Positions 47,613 through 57,421 of a DNA stretch of 64,000 nt are shown one piece after another. The translations under genes and the position numbers were made by a program. Source of the stretch: Saprospiraceae bacterium (GTDB lineage Bacteria; Bacteroidota; Bacteroidia; Chitinophagales; Saprospiraceae); assembly GCA_016716335.1 (NCBI GenBank), contig JADJWN010000009.1, positions 62,001 through 126,000 on the forward strand. Reading direction: 5' to 3'. The first letter of the stretch is position 1. Each line of letters opens with the position of its first letter. The notes below the pieces were generated by a model. The model searched no databases and was not told the DNA's origin. It saw only the letters and a program-made list of their open reading frames with translations.

Positions 47613-50600
47613 CTATTCTATCCGCATGATACGGACCACTTCATTCAGATCTCCGGCTTTGATTTTACAGTAAAACACTCCGGTGCGTTGAGCCAGAATT
47701 TTGTCATTGATGACAAGGCGGTGGTTTCCTGCAGGATATTCGGTACTGCTTTTATGCACCAGTTTACCTTCACTGTCAAATATACTCAAAACTACCTGAT
47801 TTTTGGCTGGCAACTGGAGTCCGATAGTGGTCTCCTCCCGGAATGGATTGGGCTGATTCTGTGTTACTGATGCCAGGCTGCCGAAATTGGCGGCTCTGAA
47901 CGACAACCTCAGATCCATAATCCGGTCATCCGGATCGTAGGCCTCTGATCTCGCAATATCATTACACAAAAAGAGATTTTTGCTCAGCCTGTCTGAGGAT
48001 CTGACCAAAAACACCAGATAAATCAATTCGTCTTCGGCTACAAGTTTCAGTGGTGTCAATTGATGCCAGGATACAGTCAGGTAATTAAGTCTGTCGCGGC
48101 TGATTACCGCCGGATTATCGGCTTTCAACGGGAGACTTTTGGATTCGAAACCTGAAAACTCCAGTTTATCAGAGTACACCATGGTCCATTGCAATCCCTG
48201 CAGCATGGCATCCTCTCTGATCCTGAGAGGGATGGACAGCAGGTCTCCTTCTTTCAGGAATATATCATCTGCGGTGAGGTCAATTTTTCCATCGGTCCTG
48301 TTTTCGGTATTGGGAACCCCTAAAAATTCATTGACGGAATTGTTGACATCACCGGTTTTGATGGCTGTAAAATCTGACTGGGTCATATCATTGTCCAGAT
48401 TGTCATATGTAATGATGGACGGATGGGGCCATGGATGTGACGGGTCTGCAAACCTGTAGGAGGATTCTACAAACTTCCAGGCAGGGGCATGGGCGAAACT
48501 ATCTCTTTGTCCCAGTATGACTTTGCGTATCTCCACCAGATCGGAAGAGGTGACAGTCCCCGAATTATTGGCATCAGCTGCAATAATTTTATAGGGTGAA
48601 TCCAACTTCTGCAATCCCAGAATATGTCTCTGGATGAGCACAAGATCCAGTGTGGACACACCTTCAGAGGCTTTGCGTTTCAATTCAGGACTTATTTCGT
48701 AAGTATTATACATACCGAGATCCTTGAAGAGATATTTCCCGTCCTCATTGGTAGCGCAATGCTTCCGTGTTTCGCCACCTGTGAGTGATATTTTTGTATC
48801 ATTGATCATTATTCCATCTTCGGTACCGATGCTACCCTGAATGCTTACCCTCGGCATATTACCACATAGCTGATGATTGTCTTGTACTATGATGTAAGTC
48901 CAGGTAAATGCCTGATTGCCATCCTCATCAGTCACCCATAGCTGCAGATCCTGTCTGCCCAGTTTGGTACAGTCAAACATTCGTGTGTGGTCATTGACAT
49001 CAGAAGAAAAGGAAAATCGGAGCTTGCTGGCCGGAGTGCAATTGTCTGAACTGAAATTGTTGAAATCCGACGCCCACACTTTGGATGATGGACCGGGATT
49101 GGTCAGATTGGTGACCAGTCCAAACAATGCAATCGGAGTTGGAGGTTTACATTCTTTCACCGTAAATATCCTGGTGCATGTGGAGGTATTGCCGCAACCA
49201 TCCTTAGCCTGCCAAACGATACGATGGGTTCCTCTTTCAACAAGAGAGCTGAAAGTGTTTCCATTGGCGTTTACTTCGAATGATCCGTTATTGCCGTAAT
49301 CTACCTTGTAGCTCCAGCTGATCTGCTGTGGCATGCAATCATCAGTAGCTGCGGCGGTGAGTAATACCTGGGCAATACAGGCAGCACCCTGAGCACAGAT
49401 GGTAGTGTCTCTGCAGGTGGCAGCACTGATGACCGGTGCGACATTATTGGTCACATAGATGTGCTGTACAAAGGTCCATTTTCCCGGCCCTCCCGGATTA
49501 TTGGTCTGATACTGACACCAGTCAATGACCGTCCATGTACGGCGTACATATCTGCAATACGACGGGTGAGGAAAAACCTGATCGGAAAATGTGGCTCCTG
49601 CAAGAGCGCACCGATTGATCAGCAGATGGGGCCTTCCTGTGCTGTCAGGATTGGGCGGATTGACATTGCAGTAAGGATAAAATACCTCGTGAGCAGGCCA
49701 GGTAATATTGGATAATCCGAAGGGCTGATGATTGATGACATGGATAGTTTGAGTGAGGGTAGTGCTGTTGCCACCCACATCCGTAATGGTAAAATCCCTG
49801 TAAATTTTACCGAAGTTGCACATATTGAGCTGATTGCGTACCTGCACATGTACGGAGACTCCGGGACAATTATCACTATACACACCGTCCTGACCTGCTA
49901 TGCCGGAGGGATAGAATGGATTGCCCGGATCATTAATTACGATATCACTTCGGGGTGCACCATTGGACACGTAGGTACCGAATCCCGTAAGATTGGCAGT
50001 GTCAAGGGGAAAGGCACAACTCAGGGATATATCTGGTAAGGGTATAATAATCGCAGGAGGTAATTTGTCCTGCACCTCTACACCCACCATGCAGGTATTG
50101 GAGACACCGTTGGAATCGGTGACCTTTACTTCCACCATGATGGTCTTTCCTACATCGGCACAGCAGAAACTTACGTAGGGGCCAAACTGATTGCCGGCAG
50201 GATCGCAATCTGTATCCATCCGTCTGACACTTACTACCGGCACTCCGCCACAATTGTCCGTCGGGCCGCTGGTCAGAAACTCTATGGCGGCAATCTGATT
50301 GACCTCACTCAGAGATATTTTTTTAAGTCCGGAGCATTCGAATACCGGAGTAAAATCATCCCTGATCTGCACTGTATGCACACAGGGGCTTTGGTTTCCT
50401 GCAGTATCGGATATGGCATAGGTACGGGTGATTGTCAGGGGAAACGCCGGGGCATTGCTTGTTTCTGACAACAAAACAAAAGACAGGGTGTCCAGCCGGA
50501 TATCATCACTTGCATCTCCTCCTGCCGCCTCAAATGCCGCATAATTGGAGTAGGGTGGTATCCCCGTGCACTGAAGCGAAAGATTGGGCGGACAGGTCAT

Positions 50601-51268
50601 GACAGGAGGTGTATCGTCTACCACGGTGACCGTCATGGCGCAGGTACTGGTATTGCCGTGTATATCAGCAATAGTCCATATAACCGTAGTGGTGCCCAGA
50701 GGATAGCTACCCGAAGCATCGTCTGTATTATTATGACTGTTGACAACATAATCGACTTCACAATTATCACTTAACAGCGGAGGCGGCACCAAAACCGGAA
50801 AGCTGCGTCCGTCATCCGGATTGTTGCTCGCGGTAATGTCCGGTGGACAAAGGATGACTGGTTTGATAGTATCCCTAATCGTCACTGCCAGCGTGCAATT
50901 TTGTGCAGCAGGTGTGCAGGCATCCGTCACCTGAAAAATACATTCAGCGTAGTCACACCATAATTACCTATTAGTACTGAATCCACAGTATTAGGATTTG
51001 GGATATTAGTCCAGGGCAGGGCAGGATTCAGCCGGTAGGCCATGGATGTGATAGTACAGTTGGACTGAGGTACAGGTACTTTAAGTGACACATTACAGGT
51101 CTGTCCTACATAAGCAGTGTAAGGATCTGGACAGCTCACCAAAAGGAAGGCGTTTTTGGGATGGGCCCCTCCGGAAATTTTGCTGTATTTCATGAAGGTA
51201 TCTATACCATCATGAATGCTCAGACTGGCCACAATGACCAGATAGAGCCATAAAATCGGTTTTTGCAT
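47613..51268 (-). CDS. large secreted HYR/dockerin-like protein with T9SS tail, one frameshift
   Basis: The reconstructed protein is ~1218 residues. A signal peptide (MQKPILWLYLVIVASLS) leads to repeated Ig-like/HYR-type modules with CPxxI/L-x-CxxP patterns (VILCPPDITAS, VMTCPPNLSLQC, IPLPDISLSC), many Cys pairs and DNCxxV endings. Near the C-terminus are dockerin-like calcium loops (STLDLVLIQRHILG, ADANNSGTVTSSDLVEIRKVILG, KTGDVNNSV). It ends with a T9SS sorting domain (QNQPNPFREETTIGL...GVFYCKI). The frame breaks in the A run 50934-50938; with one more base the two frames join as NVFFQVTDACTPAAQNC, exactly a module boundary. It is likely a surface or adhesive protein. The start is the ATG at 51268. 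Confidence 0.88.
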
Positions 51269-51403
51269 GGCTAAATCGGTTTTAATCAGGAATAAAGCCG
51301 TCTTTGGGAAGGGCACATCAGCACGCAAATACTTTCCTGACAGGAAAGCAGGGACAAAGATAAATCAATAATTTATATATTATGAAATTTTTTAATATAT
51401 TTT

Positions 51404-52990
51404 TTATAAAAACATTTTCAGCCTTTCCAGTGTGTCTGCTTCTGCTGGTAACTTATCCTTACGCCAGCGTTTGATGCGGGGAAAACGCAGAGCCACTCCG
51501 GCTTTGTGCCGGGAAGATGCCTGAATACCCTCAAATGCGAGTTCAAATACGAGATCAGGCCTTACTGAAGCTACCGGGCCAAAATTTTCAAGCGTATTTT
51601 TTCTGACGAATGCCGTGATTTCATTCATTTCAGAATCTGTAAGACCCGAATAGGCTTTGGTAAAAGGTACCAGCCGGTCATTATCCCATACTGCAAATGT
51701 AAAATCAGAATAAAGATTGGCTCTTCGTCCATGTCCCCTCTGTGCATAGATCATTACCGCATCCACCGTATAGGGATCGACTTTCCATTTCCACATCCCT
51801 CCTTTTTTGCGACCTGTATGATAGGGTTCATCCCACTTTTTGAGCATGAGACCTTCGGCTTTGTATTCACGGGATTTAGCCCTCCAGGTGATCAGCTCCT
51901 CTGCATTACCAAAGGGTACCAAAGGTGAGATTTCTATGTACGGATTGGGTGCTCCTTTTTCAAGTATTTGCATGAGTTTATTCCTTCTTTCAGAAAAAGG
52001 CCAGTGCCTGATATCTGTACCGCCATACTCCAGCAGGTCGTAGGCAATTATTCTTGCCGGCAGATTTTTGAGGATAGCGGAAGTGACGTTTTTTCGGCTT
52101 ATTCTCTTTTGAAGCTCAGCAAAATCCAGAGGAACATCATTCCTTTGTACTATCAGCTCTCCGTCAATGACCACATCCTCATTAACGGAATCCGCTATTT
52201 TTGTCAGTTCCGGAAATTTATCTGTAATCAGTTCCTCTCCCCTTGACCAAAGGAAGATCTGCTGATTTCTCATTATCCATTGGCAGCGTATTCCGTCCCA
52301 TTTCCATTCTGCTGCCCATTCTTCAGGACTGATTTCCGGGATTCCTTCTTTCCCATTACTTTCGAGTGCATAGGCCAGATAAAAGGGATAGGGTCTGGAG
52401 ACATCTTCAGAAGCGTTATCCTTGAGTTGTTTCCAGGTGAGAGTATCCGGCTTCCAATCACCTGAAAGCATATGTGCCACCTGATTTTCGTCTTTCTCCA
52501 GTACCTGAGCAAGTGCCTTATGTATAGATTTTTCAGATACCCCCACTCTGAAACCACCGGTAATCAATTTATTAAATACCAGTCTCTCCATTGTATTCAT
52601 CATAGACCACGCAGATACAATGGTGGACTTCTTGATTTCTTCAGGTTTATCTTTCAGCTGTATGATGGTTTGAATCCAGTAGCTCAGACTATTTTCATTG
52701 GAATAGGAAGGTGGAGGCAACACCAATGCAAGTGTTTCGGCCAGATCTCCCACGATGTGGTAATTCTGCTCCAGAAGCCATAAAGGAATACCGGATACCT
52801 CAGCACACCATTGCCGGAGCAGGGTGGTACTGACCGGGCGGGAGGGCCTGCGGTGTGTAAACAGTGCAATAGCCCACATTTTATCGGAGTCACTTCGTGA
52901 GTGTTCAAAAAAATCCTTCAGCAACTGTACTTTTTCATTGCTTCCGTTGGTTTGGTCCAGCTGTTGATATAATGCAGCAAATTGTTTCAT
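51404..52990 (-). CDS. ATP-dependent DNA ligase
   Basis: This 528-residue ligase has an N-terminal helical DNA-binding domain (~1-200), the nucleotidyltransferase core with lysine motif EWKWDGIR (~234; the Lys takes AMP), VIDGELIV, LEYGGTD, EGLMLKKWD and WKWKVDPYTVD, and an OB-fold end (~410-528). This is the Lig/LHR-cluster type found with a MBL-fold 'ligase-associated exonuclease'. That partner is directly upstream and overlaps it by 4 bp, so the two are translated together. It probably acts in a dedicated DNA repair pathway, in addition to the NAD-dependent replicative ligase expected elsewhere. Confidence 0.93.
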   Translation of the reverse strand: MKQFAALYQQLDQTNGSNEKVQLLKDFFEHSRSDSDKMWAIALFTHRRPSRPVSTTLLRQWCAEVSGIPLWLLEQNYHIVGDLAETLALVLPPPSYSNENSLSYWIQTIIQLKDKPEEIKKSTIVSAWSMMNTMERLVFNKLITGGFRVGVSEKSIHKALAQVLEKDENQVAHMLSGDWKPDTLTWKQLKDNASEDVSRPYPFYLAYALESNGKEGIPEISPEEWAAEWKWDGIRCQWIMRNQQIFLWSRGEELITDKFPELTKIADSVNEDVVIDGELIVQRNDVPLDFAELQKRISRKNVTSAILKNLPARIIAYDLLEYGGTDIRHWPFSERRNKLMQILEKGAPNPYIEISPLVPFGNAEELITWRAKSREYKAEGLMLKKWDEPYHTGRKKGGMWKWKVDPYTVDAVMIYAQRGHGRRANLYSDFTFAVWDNDRLVPFTKAYSGLTDSEMNEITAFVRKNTLENFGPVASVRPDLVFELAFEGIQASSRHKAGVALRFPRIKRWRKDKLPAEADTLERLKMFL

Positions 52991-54013
52991 GAAGTCACTT
53001 CTTCTGTTTGGAATGCTGTCTCCTCCGTCTCCTCTCCGTATTCAGTCCTGACAGTCTGGGCATTCAGGCCCTGTTCACGCAACCACTGTGCAAACAATTC
53101 TGTATATCCGTGAGTGACGTATATATTTTCCGCTCCTGTGGCCTTGATGGCTTCGTTAAGCCCATGCCAGTCCGCATGGTCTGAAAGCACAAAGCCGGTA
53201 TCCGCACCTCTCCGTCTCCTGATACCTCTGATGGCCATCCAGCCCGATACCACGGCTTCCCTGTGTTCGCCAAATTTTTTAGTCCATACCGTACCCAGTG
53301 CAGAGGGTGTACAAATCACGAGAGAACCGGCATAGTTGGACGGGTGACTCCTGTTGTCTGCCTTGTATACCGCTGGCAGATCAATTCCCTGGCTCCGGAA
53401 TATCTCGTTGGTGTTTTCAATGGCTCCATGTACATAAATCCTTTCTGCTGACTGATAGAGTGCTTTGAGCAGCCGTTGTGCCTTACCCAACGAATAGGCC
53501 CCTATAATGCTGGATATCCCCTTGTCTCTGTTTTGCAGATACCAGTCCCCTGATTTCCCTGAAAACTTCCTCCTGAGGGCGCCACCTGAATGAAGGCAGT
53601 CCAAAGGTGGACTCTGTAATGAATGTATGGCATTTTACAGGTTCGAATGCAGTACTGATACCATCGTCTTCTGTCTTGTAGTCTCCACTTACTACCCAGA
53701 TCTCCCCTTTATATTCCAGCCGGATCTGTGCAGACCCGATCACATGTCCTGCGGGATGAAATGATACCTTTACTCCATTGATATTAATGGGTTTTCCATA
53801 ATTCACTCCGGTGATTCTGATGTGACTGCCAAGCCTGTGTTTGGTAATGGGTACGGAATCTGAGGTGGTTATGTATTCCTGATTGCCATGACGAGCATGG
53901 TCAGAATGGGCATGGGTGATCAGTGCCTTTCTGACAGGTCTCCAGGGGTCTATATAAAAATCTCCCTGTGTGCAGTATAATCCTTTGTCTGTAAACCCGA
54001 CAAGCTGGTTCAA
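52987..54013 (-). CDS. ligase-associated MBL-fold DNA exonuclease, one frameshift
   Basis: This metallo-beta-lactamase fold nuclease has ~341 residues once corrected. The N-terminal part has the metal motif THAHSDHARHG and HPAGHVIGSAQI, then VVSGDYK. After the break come GAYSLGKAQRL, the beta-CASP-like LSDHADWHGL and YVTHGYTELFAQWLREQG. The frame changes at the C run 53547-53550, which has one base too many; removing it joins VFREIRDWYLQNRDKG in one frame. This is the only one of the window's frameshifts that needs a base removed. The gene pairs with the downstream ATP-dependent ligase (4-bp overlap) in a repair cassette. The usual DEXH helicase and phosphoesterase partners are absent here. 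Confidence 0.9.
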
Positions 54014-54213
54014 TGATATTTTTCTTTATTTCGACGATAAACAATGCCTGCAAATTTAGGTTGCAAAATGAAAATTTGATTTTTTCTATGGTCCACATTT
54101 CCCGAATACCTCAGAAAAAAGAATGATAAAAAAATATCCGGCTGCCATTAATTTATCGAGATTTGTGCGCAATTCCCAGGTTGTTTTTATTCAATAGCGT
54201 ATCTATACCCCTG

Positions 54214-55065
54214 ATGTTAGTCATAATTCATTCTCCGGCACAGCTTCAAGAAATTATAAATCAGAACAGAAAGAAAAACCGAACCATCGGCTTTGTGCCC
54301 ACGATGGGTGCTTTGCATGAAGGTCATTTGAGTCTGGTGCGCAAATGTGCACGCGAAACACAATTGTGTATTGTGTCCGTTTTTGTCAATCCCACACAAT
54401 TCAACGACCCTAAGGACTTTGAAAAATATCCTGTGCACACGCAGTCAGATGTAGAAAAACTGCTCACTACCAGGGCAGATGTATTATTCATGCCATCGGT
54501 GGATGATATGTATCCGGAGGGATTACAAACGGAGGATACCATCGACCTGGGAGGTCTGGATCAGGTAATGGAAGGCAGGTTTCGTCCCGGGCACTTTCAG
54601 GGAGTAGCCCGTATTATGAAAAAACTACTGCTCATGACCCAACCAGACAAATTATATATGGGTCAAAAGGATTATCAGCAATGTGCTGTGGTGGCACATC
54701 TTCTCAAAATTTGGAAGATGAAAACAAAACTGGTAATATGCCCGACAAAAAGAGAGAAAAACGGCCTTGCCATGAGCTCAAGGAATGAAAGACTTTCTCC
54801 CGAAACGAGGGCAAAAGCCGGAGTTATCAAATCGGCTTTATACTATGTCAAAAATAATTATCACAAGCTACCCGTGGAGCTGATTCTTGAAAAAGCCAGA
54901 CTAAAAATCCGGGAAGCCGGTTTTGAAACCGAATATCTGGAAATAGCGGATGCCCGGAATTTGCAACCGGTTGACCACTCCATCAGTAAAAATCAAAAAC
55001 TGGTATGCTGTGTTGCAGTATGGGCAGATGGCGTAAGATTGATCGATAATGTTTTGATTGATTGA
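54214..55065 (+). CDS. panC: pantothenate synthetase PanC
   Basis: This 283-residue enzyme joins pantoate and beta-alanine with ATP. It has PTMGALHEGHLSLVRKC (HxGH motif), FVNPTQFN, the EGRFRPGHFQGVARIM stretch, YMGQKDYQQ and the SSRNERLSP (KMSKS-like) loop. The start is the ATG at 54214, which puts the N-terminal strand (MLVIIHSPAQLQ) in place; a longer frame from a TTG at 54163 adds sequence without family likeness. It stands alone, diverging from the exonuclease gene. Other pan genes are not in the window. Confidence 0.94.
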   Translation: MLVIIHSPAQLQEIINQNRKKNRTIGFVPTMGALHEGHLSLVRKCARETQLCIVSVFVNPTQFNDPKDFEKYPVHTQSDVEKLLTTRADVLFMPSVDDMYPEGLQTEDTIDLGGLDQVMEGRFRPGHFQGVARIMKKLLLMTQPDKLYMGQKDYQQCAVVAHLLKIWKMKTKLVICPTKREKNGLAMSSRNERLSPETRAKAGVIKSALYYVKNNYHKLPVELILEKARLKIREAGFETEYLEIADARNLQPVDHSISKNQKLVCCVAVWADGVRLIDNVLID

Positions 55066-55163
55066 ATTTCTAAGTTATCAAAGTATTCAAATTCTTTCCG
55101 AAGGAAGCAGCTTCGTATGTTCGTCTCAAGATTGCTATAGTCTCATTCTTTAATTGTTAACAG

Positions 55164-55229
55164 TTCAAGTGTTTCCGCCTGCGGCGGATTCAAGTGTTTA
55201 GAGTTCAAGTGTTCGGTTGTTCAAGTTCA
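55164..55229. repeat. TTCAAGTGTT direct repeats with a GC-rich hairpin
   Basis: Three exact copies of TTCAAGTGTT (55164, 55189, 55204) and a fourth partial one (55220) lie at the 3' end of xerD. A perfect hairpin TCCGCC-TGC-GGCGGA (55174-55188) sits between the first two. The repeat supplies the last codons of xerD. Confidence 0.7.
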
Positions 55230-56124
55230 GCGGATGGTATTTCAAAATGGTTTCTCTCAGATAATTACGGTCCACATGTGTATAGATCTCGGTGGTGAGT
55301 ATGGATTCATGACCCAGCATCTCCTGTACGGCTCTTAGATCAGCGCCGCCTTCTACCAGATGAGTGGCGAAGGAGTGACGGAAAGTATGCGGACTGATGG
55401 TTTTTTGAATCCCTGCCTGTTCAGCCAATTGTTTAATGATTAAAAATATCATTACTCTGGTCAGTCCTTTACCTCTGCGGTTGAGGAAAAGTATATCTTC
55501 CGATGATTTATCAGCAGGTGTGATATGTTTTCTTTCAGTATTCAGATACAGTTCAATATGTTGGATAGCTTCATCTCCTATGGGAATCAATCTTTCCTTA
55601 TTGTTTTTACCAATAACTTTTATAAAACCTTCTTCCGGAAAATAGCCGGATATTTTCAATGTAATCAGTTCAGAAACCCTGAGCCCGCATGCATACAATG
55701 TTTCGAGCATGGCACGGTTGCGCTGAGCATGAGGTTGAGACATATCCATGACACTGAACATAGCTGCGATCTCTTCATAACTCAGTACATCAGGCAGCGT
55801 CCTGCGCAATTTAGGACTGTCAATCAACTCAGATGGATCGTCATAGATCAGGTCTTCGAGCAGGAGGTATTTAAAAAAAGCTCTTACCCCGGAGATAATC
55901 CTTGCCTGACTTTTTGCTTCCAGTCCCAATTGATGCAAATAAATTACAAACTCACTGAGATGATTGCCCTGAATCTCCAGAATCGTTACATCAGGATATT
56001 TCATTTCCATAAACTGCTGCAGCTTGGATACATCCCTTAGGTAAGCTTCAATGCTGTGGGATGACATAGATTTTTCGAGCAGAAGATATGCCTTAAACCC
56101 TATTATGCTGCTTTTCCAATCCAT
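55198..56124 (-). CDS. xerD: tyrosine recombinase, XerD-like
   Basis: This 308-residue site-specific recombinase has an N-terminal SAM-like core-binding domain (~5-95) and a catalytic domain. The five active-site residues lie in CGLRVSEL (Arg), KVIGKNNKERLIP (Lys), HTFRHSFATHL (His, Arg), GHESILTTEIYTHV (His and nucleophile Tyr). The full set and normal length indicate a XerC/XerD-type chromosome dimer resolvase and not an integrase of a mobile element; there is no element border around it. Its last codons fall in the TTCAAGTGTT repeat cluster, so the exact C-terminus (NNRTLEL) may be a recent addition. Confidence 0.88.
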   Translation of the reverse strand: MDWKSSIIGFKAYLLLEKSMSSHSIEAYLRDVSKLQQFMEMKYPDVTILEIQGNHLSEFVIYLHQLGLEAKSQARIISGVRAFFKYLLLEDLIYDDPSELIDSPKLRRTLPDVLSYEEIAAMFSVMDMSQPHAQRNRAMLETLYACGLRVSELITLKISGYFPEEGFIKVIGKNNKERLIPIGDEAIQHIELYLNTERKHITPADKSSEDILFLNRRGKGLTRVMIFLIIKQLAEQAGIQKTISPHTFRHSFATHLVEGGADLRAVQEMLGHESILTTEIYTHVDRNYLRETILKYHPLNLNNRTLEL

Positions 56125-56713
56125 GTAGTAAAGGTAAGGACATTCATGAAATTGTGTTTTTTATGTAATTTGGTGTTTTTAACAAACTGCATAATGCCAA
56201 AATTGTCAAACTTTACCTGAATAAATGATGTATTTAATTTATGCAGACTGTTCAGATCAGCAATAGTGTAAATTACTTGCACATTTAATTTTCGAACATA
56301 CAATTGCATTCGATGTTTAATTAAGCTATTACCAACATCTTTTTCAGAGTGTTTACCTACCAGGAAATAACTCTACCCTTACAGTGACATACCGGAAGTT
56401 AGCTGTTTTTCTGAAAGTATCTGAAAACTTTAAGTATGCACCTGCACGACTAAATTTTTTATTGTAGGTTCATTTTGGTTAAGCTTCATACATTTTGTGC
56501 TGGTTTATCAAAAATCTAATCATTAGTAAAAAGTTATTGTGACGTATTGTCAATATTAGTTAGCAAATTTGTCATCACAAAATTTTCTTTTTGTTACATT
56601 GAATGGTATAAATCAAATCCAAACGTAAATCGTGGACTAACAACATATGACAATCAATGTATTAATGAAACCAAAAAACCGGTTTAGGTGTTATGCGTCT
56701 AATACAAATAATC
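56125..56713. other. AT-rich intergenic region before the toxin-antitoxin locus
   Basis: This is 589 bp without a credible gene; a short minus-strand frame reaching from 56309 into the xerD start is low-complexity and not convincing. At its right end AAACCGGTTT (56676-56685), a perfect 10-bp palindrome 28 bp before the antitoxin ATG, could be an operator bound by the antitoxin. Confidence 0.4.
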
Positions 56714-56923
56714 ATGATTTCTATCAACCCTCAATTCATCACCGACAACGCAGGTAAAAAAATATCTGTAGTGCTTCCTATAAAAGACTTTAAAGCCATT
56801 ATGGAAGAATTGGAAGAGTTGGAAGATATAAAGCTTTATGACGAAGCCAAAAAGTCCAATGAGCCTTCTATTCCTATTGATGATGCCTTCAAAATGATTG
56901 AAGCTAAACGCAAAGCGAAGTAA
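56714..56923 (+). CDS. antitoxin of a RelE/ParE-type system
   Basis: This is a 69-residue acidic helical protein (start ATG 56714; the frame opens at 56693). It begins with a short beta/alpha DNA-binding-like part (INPQFITDNAGKKISVVLPIKDFKAIMEELEELED) and ends in a charged, probably disordered toxin-binding tail (EPSIPIDDAFKMIEAKRKAK). The look is that of Phd/RelB-like antitoxins common in Bacteroidota. Its TAA overlaps the ATG of the downstream relE-like reading frame (TAATG), the normal operon arrangement. Because that toxin gene carries a nonsense codon, the antitoxin may be a relic or may still neutralise other toxins. Confidence 0.82.
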   Translation: MISINPQFITDNAGKKISVVLPIKDFKAIMEELEELEDIKLYDEAKKSNEPSIPIDDAFKMIEAKRKAK

Positions 56924-57177
56924 TGGCTTATAGTGGAACCTTAAAGAAACGAGCCATTAAAGCTCTTGAAAAAATCAATGAGCCGTATTAATCCAATATC
57001 AAAGAAGCCATTTACAGCCTTGCCGAAGACCCAAGACCCAAAGGCTGCAAAAAGCTAAAAGCCAGAGACGGTTATCGTATCCGTGTGGCGGATTACCGTA
57101 TTATCTACGATATTTTTGATGATGTCCTTTTGGTGGATGTCATTGACCTTGGACACAGGAAAGATATTTATGAGTAA
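56923..57177 (+). pseudogene. RelE/ParE-family toxin with in-frame stop
   Basis: The 84-codon frame is full length for a RelE/ParE toxin (mRNA interferase or gyrase poison). It shows the family core KKLKARDGYRIRVADYRIIYDI, then LLVDVIDLGHRKDIYE, with the expected Arg, Tyr and C-terminal His-Arg-Lys-Asp. Codon 23 is TAA (56989-56991), just after NEPY, so only a 22-residue peptide is made. No frame change is needed elsewhere, so this looks like a true nonsense mutation and not a homopolymer error. It starts inside the antitoxin stop. Loss of the toxin while keeping the antitoxin is a common fate. Confidence 0.82.
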
Positions 57178-57187
57178 AGCAAAAGCC
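57105..57187 (+). repeat. left copy of a relE 3'-end repeat
   Basis: About 83 bp including the last ~23 codons and stop of relE are matched by 58078-58161, with roughly 93% identity. The copies flank the orphan RHS remnant in direct orientation. Confidence 0.75.
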
Positions 57188-57421
57188 ACCCAACACTTTA
57201 TCTGTTGTATGGCTTTCGTGTATTGTATTCATTTCGTCGCTGATTTACGGCGCAGCCATGGCATCACTCAGACGTAGTTGACTACCTACGCCTAGCAGGG
57301 CTCTTTGGCTACCGCTCAAAGATTCCGGACTACGCTACTCGCTCCTCGCTGCACTGCGGGGCGATAGCTCCGTTTCATTTCGGCCACGAGCCAATTCGCA
57401 TGGCTCGAACAGCCTCGTTCA
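57188..57421. other. GC-richer fragment of unknown origin
   Basis: This is 234 bp between the relE pseudogene and the RHS remnant. The part from about 57237 is clearly richer in G+C than its neighbours, and no gene is recognised. Read on the minus strand it continues the RHS remnant frame as about 36 unfamiliar residues to a stop at 57316, possibly the residue of a toxin tip. Confidence 0.5.

Noticed and set aside
47493..47870. A 125-residue plus-strand frame near 47.5 kb
   Set aside because: Most of it is antisense to the T9SS tail of the HYR protein and it overlaps that gene's terminator; no protein-like conservation pattern.
55160..55230. CRISPR array or attachment site at the TTCAAGTGTT repeats
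   Set aside because: Units are only 10 bp, spacers are 5-15 bp and irregular, and no cas gene or element border is near. The adjacent recombinase looks like chromosomal XerD.
56103..56309. A small minus-strand gene upstream of xerD
   Set aside because: It overlaps the xerD start, is low-complexity and AT-driven, and resembles no known family.
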